Below, piece after piece: positions 47,486-58,670 of a stretch of DNA of 64,000 nt; within the stretch, counting starts at the first letter, position 1, and the number at the start of each line of letters is the position of its first letter. The stretch comes from Parietaria judaica (lineage: Eukaryota; Streptophyta; Magnoliopsida; Rosales; Urticaceae). The notes under the pieces were generated by a model. It was not told the origin of the DNA. It did no database searches and was given only the letters and a program-made list of their open reading frames with translations. Location: NCBI GenBank assembly GCA_954871525.1, contig OX940868.1, forward strand, positions 19,897,056 to 19,961,055, read 5' to 3'. A program made the translations under genes and the position numbers.

Positions 47486-48195
47486 AGAAAAAAGGGCCTC
47501 GACTACAGTCTCGATGGCACCATGCCTCGACAACAGTCTCGATGGCACCATGAAAAAGAAAAAAGGGCCTCGACTACAGTCTCGATGGCACCATGAAAAA
47601 GAAAAAAGGGCCTCGACTACAGTCTAGATGGCACCATGAAAAAGAAAAAAGGGCCTCGACAACAGTCTCGATGGCACCATGAAAAAGAAAAAAGGGCCTC
47701 GACAACATTCTCGATGGCACCATTAAAAAAAAAAAAGGGCCTCGACAACAGTCTCGAGGGCACCACGGAAAAGAAAAAAGGGCCTCGACTACAGTCTCGA
47801 TGGCACCATGAAAAAGAAAAAAGGGCCTCGACAACAGTCTCGATGGCACCATGAAAAAGAAAAAAGGGCCTCGACAACAGTCTCGATGGCACCATGAAAA
47901 AAAAAAAGGGCCTCGACAACAGTCTCGATGGCACCATGAAAAAAAAAAAGGGCCTCGATGGCACCATGAAAAATAAAAGGCCTCGACAACAGTCTCGATG
48001 GCACCATGAAAAAAAAAAAAGGGCCTCGACAACAGTCTCGATGGCACCATGAAAAAAAAAAAAGGGCCTCGATGGCACCATGAAAAAGAAAAGGCCTCGA
48101 CAACAGTCTCGATGGCACCATGAAAAAGAGAAAAGGGCCTCGACAACAGTCTCGAGGGCACCACGGAAAAGAAAAAAGGGCCTCGACATAAGTCT
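47486..48195. repeat. Minisatellite inside the Gypsy element, about 43-bp unit, about 18 copies
   Basis: The unit reads GGGCCTCGACAACAGTCTCG, then ATGGCACCATG and an A-rich spacer (AAAAAGAAAAAA) of variable length. About 18 units lie head to tail. Two are shortened by loss of the CAACAGTCTCGA part (about 47952 and 48065), and variants such as ACTACAG and GAGGGCACCACGG recur at separated positions. The long open frames on the minus strand here are periodic translations of the repeat and not proteins. Tandem repeats at this location are known for Tat-lineage elements. Confidence 0.92.
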
Positions 48196-48285
48196 TGAGC
48201 GCACCACAAAGAGCTAGCGATAAGGAGCGGTATCGCGACAAACTTCCCCCTCCCCGGTCATCATTTATTATGTTCGTTTCGTTTT

Positions 48286-48310
48286 AAAAAAAAAAGGGGG
48301 GGGGGGGGGG
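48286..48310. repeat. A10G15 homopolymer tract
   Basis: Ten A (48286-48295) followed directly by fifteen G (48296-48310) inside the 3' region of the Gypsy element, just beyond the minisatellite. It forms an uninterrupted purine tract on one strand. Exact length is likely to be unreliable in sequencing. Confidence 0.8.
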
Positions 48311-48512
48311 AAGGAGAGGATGCACATGCCAACATCCTCCACACTAAGATCCCGTATAAAGAAAGCTACATATATATACAACAATAACATAATTATAGAA
48401 GGTCTTTGTTTATTCATATGCCAAAAAGCTTATAACATTCACATTTACATCAGAGCCTCGTAGGCAAACCACTACAAATTACGTAAACTGGAAAAACAAA
48501 AACAGTTCAGCG

Positions 48513-48851
48513 TCAGCCCTCGTCGGATTTAAGAACGGAGTCGGCGAGGTCATCGATGCAATCCGACATCGCTCGGTCGAGAATGTCCCCGGCAAAGTCC
48601 GAGAAGGCGGCCAGATGACGCGGGTCTTGAGTTAGGAACTTCGTCAAAGCAGTTGGCGGCAGCAGGTCTAAGCGGTGAGCCGCAGAGGAACTATCTTCGA
48701 GACCCGCCGTGGGAGGTATCGCGACCCAAAGAGTTAGGTCGTTGATCAGGTCGCGCACTAGGGCGTAATGCTTTGGATCCTCGGCGAGGAACGATGCGAT
48801 CACGCCCTCGTCAGGCCTCAGAGGCCAAGAAACGAGAGGTAGCTCGCCGAC
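48513..48851 (-). other. Predicted last exon of the antisense ORF
   Basis: 112 codons and a stop, open without an ATG, directly after a pyrimidine-rich tract and CAG. The peptide contains an internal repeat: FLAEDPKHYALVRDLINDL and FLTQDPRHLAAFSDFAGDI, 45 residues apart. That suggests selected protein structure rather than a chance frame. It follows phase 0 from the donor at 49257. It is not recognisable by family. Confidence 0.45.
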
Positions 48852-51800
48852 CTGCGAGAAGAAGGGTGAGAGTAGTTGACCCCAATAAAACAAAAAACGT
48901 GAGGAAAACGACAGTCGCGATTCAATAACTAAAGTTCAGTAAAGGAAATAAAAATCTTTTTCATTCATTAAGTGTTCGGGGAGTACAAAGAAAAGGCCCA
49001 AGGCCAAAGCAAAAAATATAATAGCAAAGGTCGCAAAGGAAAAATCAAAATACACATAGGCAATTTCCCTATGGAAGATCGTCCTGTACCGTCGGCTCTT
49101 GGATCGAGAGGGTCTCGTCGTTGGTCCCGTACTCGTCGACGGAGTCCGAAGCGGAGGCAGTCGTCCCCGCGGCAAAGGCGGCCAGCCTCTCGGACTCGAT
49201 GGAGGGAGGATCGCAAGGCGAGAGAGGCGGCGAATCCAGAGGAAGAGCAGACCTCACCTCTAGCTCTTCCACCTTCGTGGAATGCTCCTAGATGATCCCG
49301 CGCCACTTCGGCAAGAGGGGCAGGAGTTTCCCCACCATCACGGCCGGGGGAAGCTTCTCGACCATGTCGAGGTTGGCCTTATAGCCGGCGACCATGCGGT
49401 GATGATCGACAGACTCGTCGAGAGCTGCGAACCTCTCATCGCGACGCTGGATTTTGGCCTTAGCCTTCTCGAATAGACGCAGCCGTGCACTGCGTTCCTC
49501 GACGACCTCCGCTTGCGCGCCCTCCAGCTCGTCGGCAAGCTTCTTCAGAGCGTTAGTCACCCGCGAGACCAAGCGACTCTCTTCCTCGGGGGACGCGCCG
49601 ATGGCCTCGCTCAGGCGAGCCAGCCTCCTCGTCTTCTTCTCGAGCGCTGCGGTGAGGTCGTGAGTCGCACGTCGATGGCGCTCTGCCTCGGTGACGAGGG
49701 CATGTTTCTGCTCCTCGACCTGCTGCTCGGCCTGCCGACGAAGGGAGGCCTCCTTCTCCAGGGCGGCCTTGGCTTCTTCGAGGGCCTGGCGGCCTCGAGT
49801 GGCTTCTTCCCGGTACCTTCGCTCCCCAGCGATGGAGATTTGAAGGTGATTCTCGAGCTCTCCGGCCTTGGCGTTCATCTCGCTCTTTTCGGCCGCATGG
49901 GCAAGGGCAGCATCGCGCTCGTCGTGGATCAAGTCTTCAAGAGCGCGATACCTTGGATCGTGAGAGCTGCTGCCTTGCGATAGCGAGAAGAGTCGGCCAA
50001 CGAGCTAGCGGAAGGACGGAACTGTTGAGGAGACATCGACAGTCCATGGAGTGCATCGGCCGCGTATGTCTCCCATTCCTTCGAGGAGGAAGCCAGAGAA
50101 GGCGGATCAGGGAAGCTCGGAAAGCAAATGACGGCCGAGGCCTTCGCCATGCCCTGCGAGAACATCGGCAGAAGGTCGTCCGGCGAGGAGGCGACCACTT
50201 TGGAAGGCTCTCCAGGAGCTTTCTTCCAAGGGTGAGGAGGTATTGCAAGGAGCGAACGCTCGCTGCTTGTCGCCTCATGCGCTGCCGAGGCCTCCTCATT
50301 GGGCGAGACCTCAATCGAAGACGACTCGCAGGAGACGTTCGGCCCGAGCGGCGAAGTGCTTGCGGGAGGAGCGCCGACGGCCTCCCGAGGCCCCTCGCCT
50401 TGAGGTCCGGCAGCGGGCTGAGAGGCGTCCGGCTGAGCTCCCGCAGACTGATCAGGCTGGGGAGCCGGTAGGGGAGTGATCGCGGGGGTAGCCTCAGCCG
50501 GTGCGACGGCCGCCTCGCGAGAAGATGGCAACGTGGTGGAGATCTTGTCGGCCCCGAGGGCAGAATCATCTCCGGCATCCTCGCCGCCAGCGACCCCGGG
50601 GGCCGGATCCGGAAGAGCCTGCGCGGCGATCTCCGCGGTAGAGGGAGGAGGATCGACGAGAGGCGTCGTCGACTGAGCGTCGACGACGGGCAGGACGACA
50701 TCAGAGAAGTCCACATTGCTGAAGTCGTCGTCGAAATTCACCTCCCGACGGGGGCGTCGAGAGTATCCGGTCGCGGGGCTGACGGAAGGAGTAACGACGA
50801 TCGGCTCGGAGGCGGTCCCCTTGCCCGGGGTGACCTCCGTCGCGGCCTCGGACTCCTCCAGCGAGAGGTTCTCGCGCACGGTTTCGAGGCCGGGTGTGGG
50901 AGCGACCGTCTCGTCGGCAAGGGTCTTGAGGGGAGACCGACGGGGCGAGAGGTCGATTTGGGAGTCGTCGCGTCGAGGGGGTTCTCGGGGGCGAGGAGCC
51001 TCCGACGGGCGACGGCTCGAGTCAAGCGGCGGCGTGTCGACAGCCCGACGGGGCGCGTTGGCATCGGCCGCGTGCTTGGAGCGACGCTCTGAGGAGGCGT
51101 CATGGAGCGAGGGGTCGCTGTGCGAGATCACGTGGTCCCTCCCTTCTCGGGGGACTAACCCCAAGTAACCATCTTGGGACCGGTCTCGCGGGGGCGGCAC
51201 CGGCGTCGGGGTGGTTTTGCTCTTCTGGCGAGAAGAATCTTCGCCGGTCTCGTCGAAACGAGATTTTCTCTTGCGGCTCTTCGCAGGAGCCTTGGGCGTC
51301 TTCTTCCGCTGAGGAGCCGACGAGCCCTTCCCGTCCTCGTCGGCCCGAAATCCGGGCGGGAACAGCGAGCGAGGAGGCGGCCCCATGATGTTGCAGAGGC
51401 GGTAAATGCCCGAGTTCACGATCCGGGCAGCGTTGAAGTCGAGGAACCAGTCGCGGCGATCACTAGCGAGAAGCGCGTTGCGCACGCTCGTGAAGCGAGC
51501 CACGACACCCTTGTCGGTCGACGGCAAGAACTTGGGCAAGTCCTTGTCGACGATCCAGGCGCGGGGGAGCTCCGCGTGGTTGGGTCCGAAGGTCGACACG
51601 CTCACGCGCGTGAAGAAGTAGCGATTCTCCCACATCGCCTCCTTGTTGGGGGGTTCAGAAGGATATGAGGCTGGTTGCGGTGCGACAGCGAAAGGCGCCC
51701 AATGTTCTTGGGGTTCTTTGAGAAGAAGAACAGGGTCATGAGGTCCTCCAGAGTGACCTCGACCCCCTGTTCCAGGCCCAGCACGAGGGTGCACAAGAGG

Positions 51801-52084
51801 AGCCGGAGAGAGTTGGGGCTCACCTGAGTTATCGGCACCTTGAAGGCCACTAAGAAGGCCACGATCAGGTTAGGCACCGGGAGGTGAAGGCCGACGTCGG
51901 TGAAGAAGTGCTCGTAGATGGTTATGCAGTCGTCTTGAGGCTCGTCGGCGCGCTCACCAAGATACGGGAGCCTGAGGAGGTATTTCTCGCTGTCGATGTA
52001 ATTCGCGATGAAGTGGTCCCGGTGCGCCTCCGTCAAGATGGACAGAGGGGACCTGGTCTGGAAGATTTTGCCGGCCATGTCCAT
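48513..52084 (-). pseudogene. Antisense ORF (aORF) of the Tat-type element, broken
   Basis: The minus-strand ATG at 52084 starts MDMAGKIFQTRSPLS. The first part, including QVSPNSLRLLL and GVEVTLEDLM, resembles the plant 'putative gypsy-type transposon' domain (PF04195). The frame shifts at a run of six G (51648-51653) and continues through a long, charged, proline- and serine-rich region to about 49950. There a second frame change leads into a coiled-coil-like segment (about 49932-49291, rich in E, A, K and R). An in-frame TAG at 49288-49290 follows, and the same frame then runs to a consensus donor GAG|GTGAGG (49258/49257). A phase-0 intron (48852-49257) with acceptor TTCTTCTCGCAG would join it to a last exon, 48513-48851. 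The protein would be near 1000 aa; function unknown, and extra antisense ORFs are known in this lineage. The domain call and the splice prediction are inference. Confidence 0.65.
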
Positions 52085-52641
52085 GTTCGGAGGAGGGCTG
52101 AGAGAGAGAGAGACAAACAGGGAGAAGACAGGAGCGTCGAGAGAGTAAGGAGGTGCGAATGCGAGTTTGAAAGTGGATGGAAGAAGGAAAAAAGAATTCC
52201 GAGTATAAGAAAGGGGACGGAAGAAGGCGGATGGGCGCGATTCGATCGGACGGCTCAGGATGGAAGCGTGTGCAGGCTGTCGACGGTCGAGATGAAGGAG
52301 CCGTTGGGAATCCCATAAAGTAGGTACTCGAGTGTCTGGGAAACCCCGCATTAAATGCGGGTGGGATTCGAGGCGTCGCTGCATGCGCGGTGATAGGACA
52401 TCGACACGTCGACTCTGGAAGTTGATTCCTCATCGCGAGGGTACTGTCGTCGAGCGGAGGTCCTCGGAAGCTTGGCCCCGTCGCCCGATGATAGCCGTCG
52501 CGCGGCGGGTCTCCTATGCATTTTCTCATCGCGGGGAGTTCGTCGGCAATCGATGACCCTCAGGAGGGTGATCTTGTCGCTCGGTGAGGATCATCGCGCG
52601 GAGTCTCTTACTCTTACATTTTCCCAAGTGCTCACACTTGG

Positions 52642-52652
52642 CAAAATGGGGG
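52642..52652 (+). promoter_or_regulatory. Polypurine tract of the Gypsy element
   Basis: AAAATGGGGGA, six bases before the LTR start at 52659. This is the expected priming site for plus-strand DNA synthesis and supports the LTR boundary. Confidence 0.65.
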
Positions 52653-52658
52653 ACTGAC

Positions 52659-53378
52659 TGTTAAGGTCGGATTTGGTCAAATCCACTCTCAACTTTACAC
52701 TTGTCGTTTTCCCATAAAACGACGAAGGTCGGGGTGGGCAAAATGGCGATGGGCCCTCGGCCCATCGATAGAGATTAGTGACCGAGAGGGGAGCCCGTGT
52801 TCCTCGAGGCTGGTCAGATTGCAACGGGCCCCCGGCCCATCGGGAGAAGCGATGACCAAGGAGGGGCCTCAAGCCCACTAAGGTCTAGGGTTTCTACCCA
52901 GGATGCGACAAGGAAGTACGGCCTGAGGGGACCACTGCAGGGTAGTGCGCTCAGGATGTGGCAGGGGGACAACGTTAGTGGAAACGAGCTCTCTTGGCAG
53001 CCGTCGAGAATGTCAGAGAGGAGGAGGACCACAGAATATTTGAAGGGGGGATCACCAGATGATCATTCAAGGGATTCGAGCCGAAGAGGCCCAAGCATCA
53101 ATATAAATAGAGAGGAGGCTCCCATTTGAGGGGGTTGGTCGATATCGAGAGAAAAGAGAGAGAACAGTGCCATCGCATAGTGTGGAGAGAGCCTCTTTGT
53201 AACGTGTTAGATATTGTTCATCTTAGTCGTATTCTCCTTCGAGGTTCCAAGCTATAAACGGAAGAAACCGATCCCCTTTGTAATCATAATCAATCAAAGA
53301 TACCCCTTCATTCGTATAATTCGTGTGTTTGCATTGTGTATTTTTGTGACTGTAAGGCGGTACGAATCGCCCTCTACA
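52659..53378 (+). mobile_element. 3' LTR of the Gypsy element
   Basis: About 720 bp from TGTTAAGGTCGG to CCCTCTACA; the ends form a short imperfect inverted repeat (TGTTAAGG against TGTAGAGGG). It contains a TATA box, TATAAATA at 53102-53109, preceded by GC-rich sequence and followed by A/T-rich termination-type sequence. The right flank is TATAT. With the 5' LTR missing, neither a target duplication nor LTR age can be measured. The right boundary is the less certain one. Confidence 0.65.
53102..53109 (+). promoter_or_regulatory. TATA box of the LTR promoter
   Basis: TATAAATA inside the 3' LTR, about 275 bp before its end. In an intact element the same sequence in the 5' LTR would drive the genomic RNA; here it would drive transcription outward into 53.4 kb. 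Confidence 0.5.
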
Positions 53379-53581
53379 TATATAATTGTTTGATAAGGAT
53401 TTTAAAACACTTACTTATGGGGTTAATGATTAATGATAATGTCTAGTTTGTAATTACGTATCGCTTTATCCGGTCTTTGTTTTTTATTGAAATTTATATT
53501 CCGATCCAAGAATATTCAAATTCTTAACTAAGCTAGCTTAAGGCAAAGAAACAAATTATAAACATCATCACAATCATCATG

Positions 53582-53632
<51 letters not shown>

Positions 53633-53888
53633 GGCAACAGTTGATTGATATTAATACATAATTGACGATTAACATTAAAAATAATAATCATCTCCTTAAC
53701 AAAATATTTTTTTTGACATTACATCAAACATGATGATTCAGCCATGAAAACAACTCATCATTTGTAAATTTGTAAAAAGGAATTTATAATGACACATAAT
53801 TATCACATGATCAATTAATTCTTCTACAGTCGAGGATTTTTATGTAAAAATTGGAGATAAACTAAATTAATAGTTATACCTAACAATT

Positions 53889-53922
<34 letters not shown>

Positions 53923-55323
53923 CACAGTGGAATTGATACCTTAAAGAGTACGTATTTTGTTTGGTAGGTGAAATCACCGTGCACTTATTTGTCCAAGTGT
54001 CATCACTCTCCTCATAATCATGAATTTATAAAAGTATGATATATGATTGATATCTCTTAAGTTGAACTACTTGATTACGTATAACATGTATAATATACAT
54101 AGTCAACTACTCCAGCCACGTTTGAGCTTTAAAAAATATTCTTTAAAAAAAAAGGATCATCAACTACAAATTTGTGAGATAACTCCGATATTACGTTGTT
54201 AGATATTTTTATAAAGATGATATTAAATTGAGAATGTTTTAATAACAAGTACCAGCTAATAAATTAGATCACTCGTATATTTGGTTTTGGATTTGACGAG
54301 CGTCAAATTGTAGTTTTGACTCGAAAAGTTGAACTGATTAATGTGTTTTGTTATTTTATAAAATAGAAAACGCAAAGGATTTCCGAGCGTTGAATGCTTT
54401 TCTTAAAATTTGACTAGTGTCCTCTGCGTATTTGAGGATTTTAGGCGAACAGGACTCGAGATATTATGGGACGACTACGAATTTTATAATAATTTTAAAG
54501 TCCGTTGGCGAACTGAACTTCTTTTAAATTTGCTACTAAAAAACTCAGAATATATAAAACAATGAGAAACATGAAATTGCGAACTTGAGAGTGAAAACCG
54601 AATAACAAATTCAACCATAATGATAAAAAACAATTTTAAACCAAATAACAAACTCACGATGTATAATTTCTAAATATTGTTCGGATGTCGAGACAATTTT
54701 CTGTAATTGTAAAGAGCACTCCCTCGAGTTTGATTTTTCAACCAATTTGAGAATCATTTTAATTTTTAATTTAAACCATAGGTGATGATATGTCATACCA
54801 TCTTTGGAAAAAATGGAAGACAAATCATTTCATAAAGATTACTACTTAATTAGCTAAAAAGAAAGTCTGGTCGAGACCTATATCTATTATGTATAGTGCA
54901 TATATATATAGATCATCAACCACAAAAGTGTCCAAGCTGTTTTTATTAATGATGTCAACAACGCAAATCGCGATGTTGCTGAGGAGATGAACTGAGAATT
55001 TGAGAAGAAAGTGAAGAGGAAATGAAAATTTTGTGTTGTTTATGTTCTCAGTATTGTGTATACATCTAGATTTATTTTAATGTTCGCGAGTTTGATAGTT
55101 TGAGTTTATTTATTATATTTGTTGTTGACGTCGTCACCGACTAAAATAGTGGACAAAAAAAATATAACAAAAGGTGAATGATCATGTTTACAGCTCGAGA
55201 AAAATATACTTAATCACTTTATAATTTTTAAGATTAATTTTATACCACTCTATTTTTAAACAATTTAAATATTTATATCGTTACTAATTCTAATATATAT
55301 ATCTACATAAAAGCAGTTTTGAA
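53379..55323. other. AT-rich spacer, no gene found
   Basis: Includes a long TA repeat at about 53586-53629 (around 22 units) and another at about 53890-53920. No open frame of interest or repeat boundary. Confidence 0.65.
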
Positions 55324-55507
55324 CAAGGTTGGAATTTTCGACGATAATCGTCGATAATCGTCGATTTTTCGGCTTTTTGATAGTTACCGGTAAGTTGCCG
55401 GTTGTAATGCTTATCGATTTTATATACTTTTCGACGATTTTCGATAAACCGATTACCAACCGATTTTTGGTAAAATCAGTGTAAAAAAAAGGTACTTTTC
55501 GGTAAAA

Positions 55508-55662
55508 AAAATTTCGGCAAAAATAATTATATTTGCACAACCCCACCCCACCCCACCCCGCCACGTCCGGACGGACGGACGGCGGCGGCGGCGGCGCGCG
55601 TGGTGGTGTAACATTTGTGTGAGTCCTCCCCCATCCACAAAATCCTATGACCCAAAGGGCCC
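55508..55662 (-). ncRNA. Putative pol III transcript from the MITE, copy B
   Basis: By the same geometry as copy A, start near 55662 and end in a T8 run (A8 on the plus strand, 55504-55511), about 155 nt. The stem-forming sides (ACACCACCACG and CGTGGCGGGGTGG) are kept while the loop is a different CCG/GTCC-repeat sequence. It contains four G4 runs separated by single T, a strong G-quadruplex candidate. Prediction only. Confidence 0.3.
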
Positions 55663-55685
55663 AAGCCCTTGTCCCTAATATTTGG

Positions 55686-55728
55686 TATATAAACATCACC
55701 AAACTCTTGTCATCTATCAATGTGGGAC
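55686..55728 (-). promoter_or_regulatory. U6-snRNA-type (USE + TATA) promoter-like module, copy B
   Basis: On the minus strand GTCCCACATTG (55728-55718) is followed by exactly 24 bp and TTTATATA (55693-55686). Motifs and spacing are identical to copy A at 29373-29415. From the USE through about 120 bp downstream I see only one base difference between the copies until the GC-rich hairpin. Confidence 0.55.
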
Positions 55729-56150
55729 TTTTTGTTATTCAACTTATATTACACAACTTAACATACACATACACTTTCACTTAATATTACACACTTCAAC
55801 TAATATTATACACTTAACATACATATTAACTTCACCTAACATACATATACACTTAATATGTATATTCATTTAATATTATACACTTCAACTAATATTAATA
55901 TTATAATTATACACTTAATAATTTAACATATGTTTTGTGGTATGATATTATCAAAATATTTTATAAGTTTTCTGTCAAAAAGTATTCGAAAAGTATCGAT
56001 AATCCGTCGATAATCATCGAAAAGTATCGATAATCGGTAAGCTACAGTGTTATAGGTTTTCCGTCGGTTAATCGGTAAGCTATCGATTAATCCGTCGAAA
56101 ACGGTAATCGGTTTATCGGTAAAATCGGTAAGTTGAACCATGGTTTTGAA

Positions 56151-58203
56151 GTTAGATAATAATCTCTACATATGAATTTGAAAGCAGTTTTGAATATAGA
56201 TAATAATCCATGAGTGAGTGATAATATGATGATGATGATGATCATCGAACTTTGGTCCACATGTATCTGTTTCCGCAAAAGACATGATTTCGTATTCAAC
56301 TATTTTTAAATCCTCCACTTTAAGCAACGAAACTCCACCACATGCATGTTCTTCTCTTCTGACCCCAAAAAATAAAGACATAAATAACTATATATTATAA
56401 TTATATATATGTCATCTTAGAAATTAGGGCCACGTTATAAAATGCTATCATGAATCACGAGATCATGAGCATATATCAGATAAATATATATAGACAGTTC
56501 AGTGACTATTTGAGACTTCGATTGCAAAGCCATGTAAAGGAGTTTTTAATTTTTATACCGGTTTATTCGACAATAAATATGATCTTATTAAACATGATTA
56601 TTAACAAGACAAATATGAGTTTTTTTATTCAATTGTTTATTTATTAAAAAAAGATACAATATACTAGCCATCATATTTAACACTTACATTTAGAAGAAAA
56701 AAAATAGTTTTTTTTTTTTTGGTTGAAAAATTAGTTCTTATTCATTAATATTATGATCATTTAATGAGTTTGTATTTATAATTATTAAACATTGAGAGTC
56801 TCACATAATTAAAAAAAATGAATCGGAATAAAAGCTAGCTAGTCAAATATGATTAAGATTGATATTATTAATACAAACACGAAAATAGTGAAGCAAATCA
56901 TTAATAACTTCCCTATATAAATTCAAATTGATCATCAAAACCGGTTATATCTAGTTTTCGAAATATAACTTCGTTAAGCTACGACTTCTCATTGGTCAGT
57001 GAGAAATAAAACTAGTATATTTTTAAGTATCATCCCACTTATGATTGTATCAATTAATATTTAATTATTAAGGTGGAATCTATTATGAAATTATTACATA
57101 AAGACTATTCTAACGTAGACAAACAATCTCTATATATATAAAATAAAAATGTTTTGGTAATATTAGGGTCGGTATAATAACTGATGGAACTACACACGCA
57201 CGAACGTAGGCACGTGTTCTAATTCAAATATCAAAAGAAAAATAATTAATCAAGTGATATTTTATTTGTTTTGCCTACAAATCTTTCGACGAAACACATT
57301 GAAATTTTTGAGACATTTCATTTGTTTTACGTATAAAATATGATTTATCGCATTTTATTTTGCTTGATCACGTACACTCTTATTATTTATATACTTTTCT
57401 TTATTTTTTCATTATTTAAAGAGATTATAGGAAGTTTAGTTATGATTTTATACTTTGTTATTTTTCTTGATTAATTACAGAATACGATAAGTAGCGTTTA
57501 AATTATTTAATGAAATTAAATAATTACTTACATATTTTTCACCAAAATTATGTAAGATAGTGCTTCGTATATGAAGCCGAAACCTGTCTCGTAAACTTTA
57601 ATAAAATAACTTAATTAATGGTTGTATGTTTTTCTTTAATTTATAGCTATTCTCTGGCAAGCATACTGGATTATATTTGGGTTCTAGATAGTAATAGTTT
57701 AAAGGATTAAGTTAACACGCGTATACATACATGATACATATATATAATTAAAGTAAATAATTGGCTTGATAATCAATTATGCTTTACACAAAGAAAAGAG
57801 AATCCCTAAGTTCCGAAACAGCAATAAAATTGGCGTCACACTCCACGTTATTTTGATCGAAGCTTTTAAGCAAAGGCATGTGGCTACTACAACCTGGGTC
57901 CCACTTTTTCATCACTTTTTTATTTTTGGAAAATAATCAACTTTTTGTTGCCACAAATATGTATTTTCCCGCTTGTGTATACATCGGATTTAATATATAT
58001 ATATATATATATCGTAATATATGGTGCGTAATAAGCGTGACAATCCATGCATGCAGAAAAAAAAAATAACGAAGAGAAAGTCTGAGCACATAGAAAATGA
58101 AAATTATCTATTTATTTATTTGAATCCTATGGGCTGTATAATGTAAACTACTGGTTGATAATTCTAGAGGTATTTGAATATATATATATATATATATATA
58201 TAT
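56151..58203. other. AT-rich spacer, no gene found
   Basis: Contains a short (GAT)n-like run at about 56230-56243 and a TA repeat ending at 58203. Several short open frames lack any motif. Confidence 0.6.
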
Positions 58204-58670
58204 GGGATAATAGCGGCATAAGTCCTCAATCTTTACTCAATTGGGGTGGCATAGCCCCAACCTCATTTAATAGCGGTATAAGTACCAAAAGATGATCTCC
58301 GTCCATATTTGACCAACGGAAGTAGTCAACGTTTGCGTGGTCAGCTTCTCGTCAACGTGGACGCCACATAGTCCGACATGTCACCATACATGTCATCCTC
58401 GCGTCATCAAATTTAATGCAAAATTAATTGAATCCCTCCATCACCCTTAATTTTGCATTAAATTTGATGACACGAGGATGACATGTATGGTGACATGTCG
58501 GATTACGTGGCGTCCACGTTGACGAGAAGCTGACCGCGCAAACGTTGACTACTTCCGTTAGTCAAATATAGACGGAAATCATCTTTTGGTACTTATACCG
58601 CTATTAAATGGGGTTGGGGCTATGCCGCCCCAGTTGAGTAAAGGTTGAGGACTTATGCCGCTATTATCCC
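58204..58670. mobile_element. Near-perfect foldback MITE, 467 bp
   Basis: The ends GGGATAATAGCGGCATAAGT and its exact complement enclose two arms of about 220 bp with very few mismatches, around a loop of about 20 bp centred near 58437. Internal words TTGACGAGAAGCTGACC, ATGTCGGA and TTAATGCAAAATTAA pair with their complements. Flanks are TATATATAT on both sides, which fits a 9-bp target duplication but is hidden by a microsatellite. The GGGNTAAT...GCGGCA end relates it to the other Mutator-type MITEs. The high arm identity suggests recent origin or conversion between arms. Confidence 0.88.

Larger units (their letters stand above)
43405..53378 (+). mobile_element. 5'-truncated Ty3/Gypsy retrotransposon, Tat lineage
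   Basis: About 10 kb and sharply more GC-rich than both flanks. In order: the end of the gag-pol region with pol (43551-47037), a transition region, a minisatellite (47486-48195), an antisense ORF set (48513-52084), a polypurine tract (AAAATGGGGGA, 52642-52652) and one LTR (52659-53378). Gag, protease, primer-binding site and 5' LTR are missing. The composition break near 43405 is taken as the truncation point. The extra archaeal-type RNase H after the normal RNase H and the antisense ORF between integrase and 3' LTR are hallmarks of the Tat lineage. The element is defective in both reading directions. Confidence 0.9.
55324..56142 (-). mobile_element. hAT-type MITE, copy B (inverted relative of 28965-29774)
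   Basis: 819 bp, flanked by GTTTTGAA at 55316-55323 and 56143-56150, a perfect 8-bp target duplication. In the minus orientation it shares with copy A the CATGGTTC terminus, the TACCGATT/CGATTATCGA-rich subterminal parts, the USE-TATA block, the GC-rich hairpin and the T-rich tract. The other end is degenerate (CAAGGTTGGAATTTTCGA). A similar TTGTTGAA-context duplication, AGCAGTTTTGAA, recurs at about 56181 in the flank. Non-coding: the 151-codon frame shared with copy A starts at TTG. Confidence 0.92.

Noticed and set aside
47574..48241. Long overlapping minus-strand frames (150-211 codons) over the minisatellite
   Set aside because: All three minus frames are open because the roughly 43-bp repeat lacks stops. 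The translations are periodic repeats of the same peptide, with no independent coding evidence.
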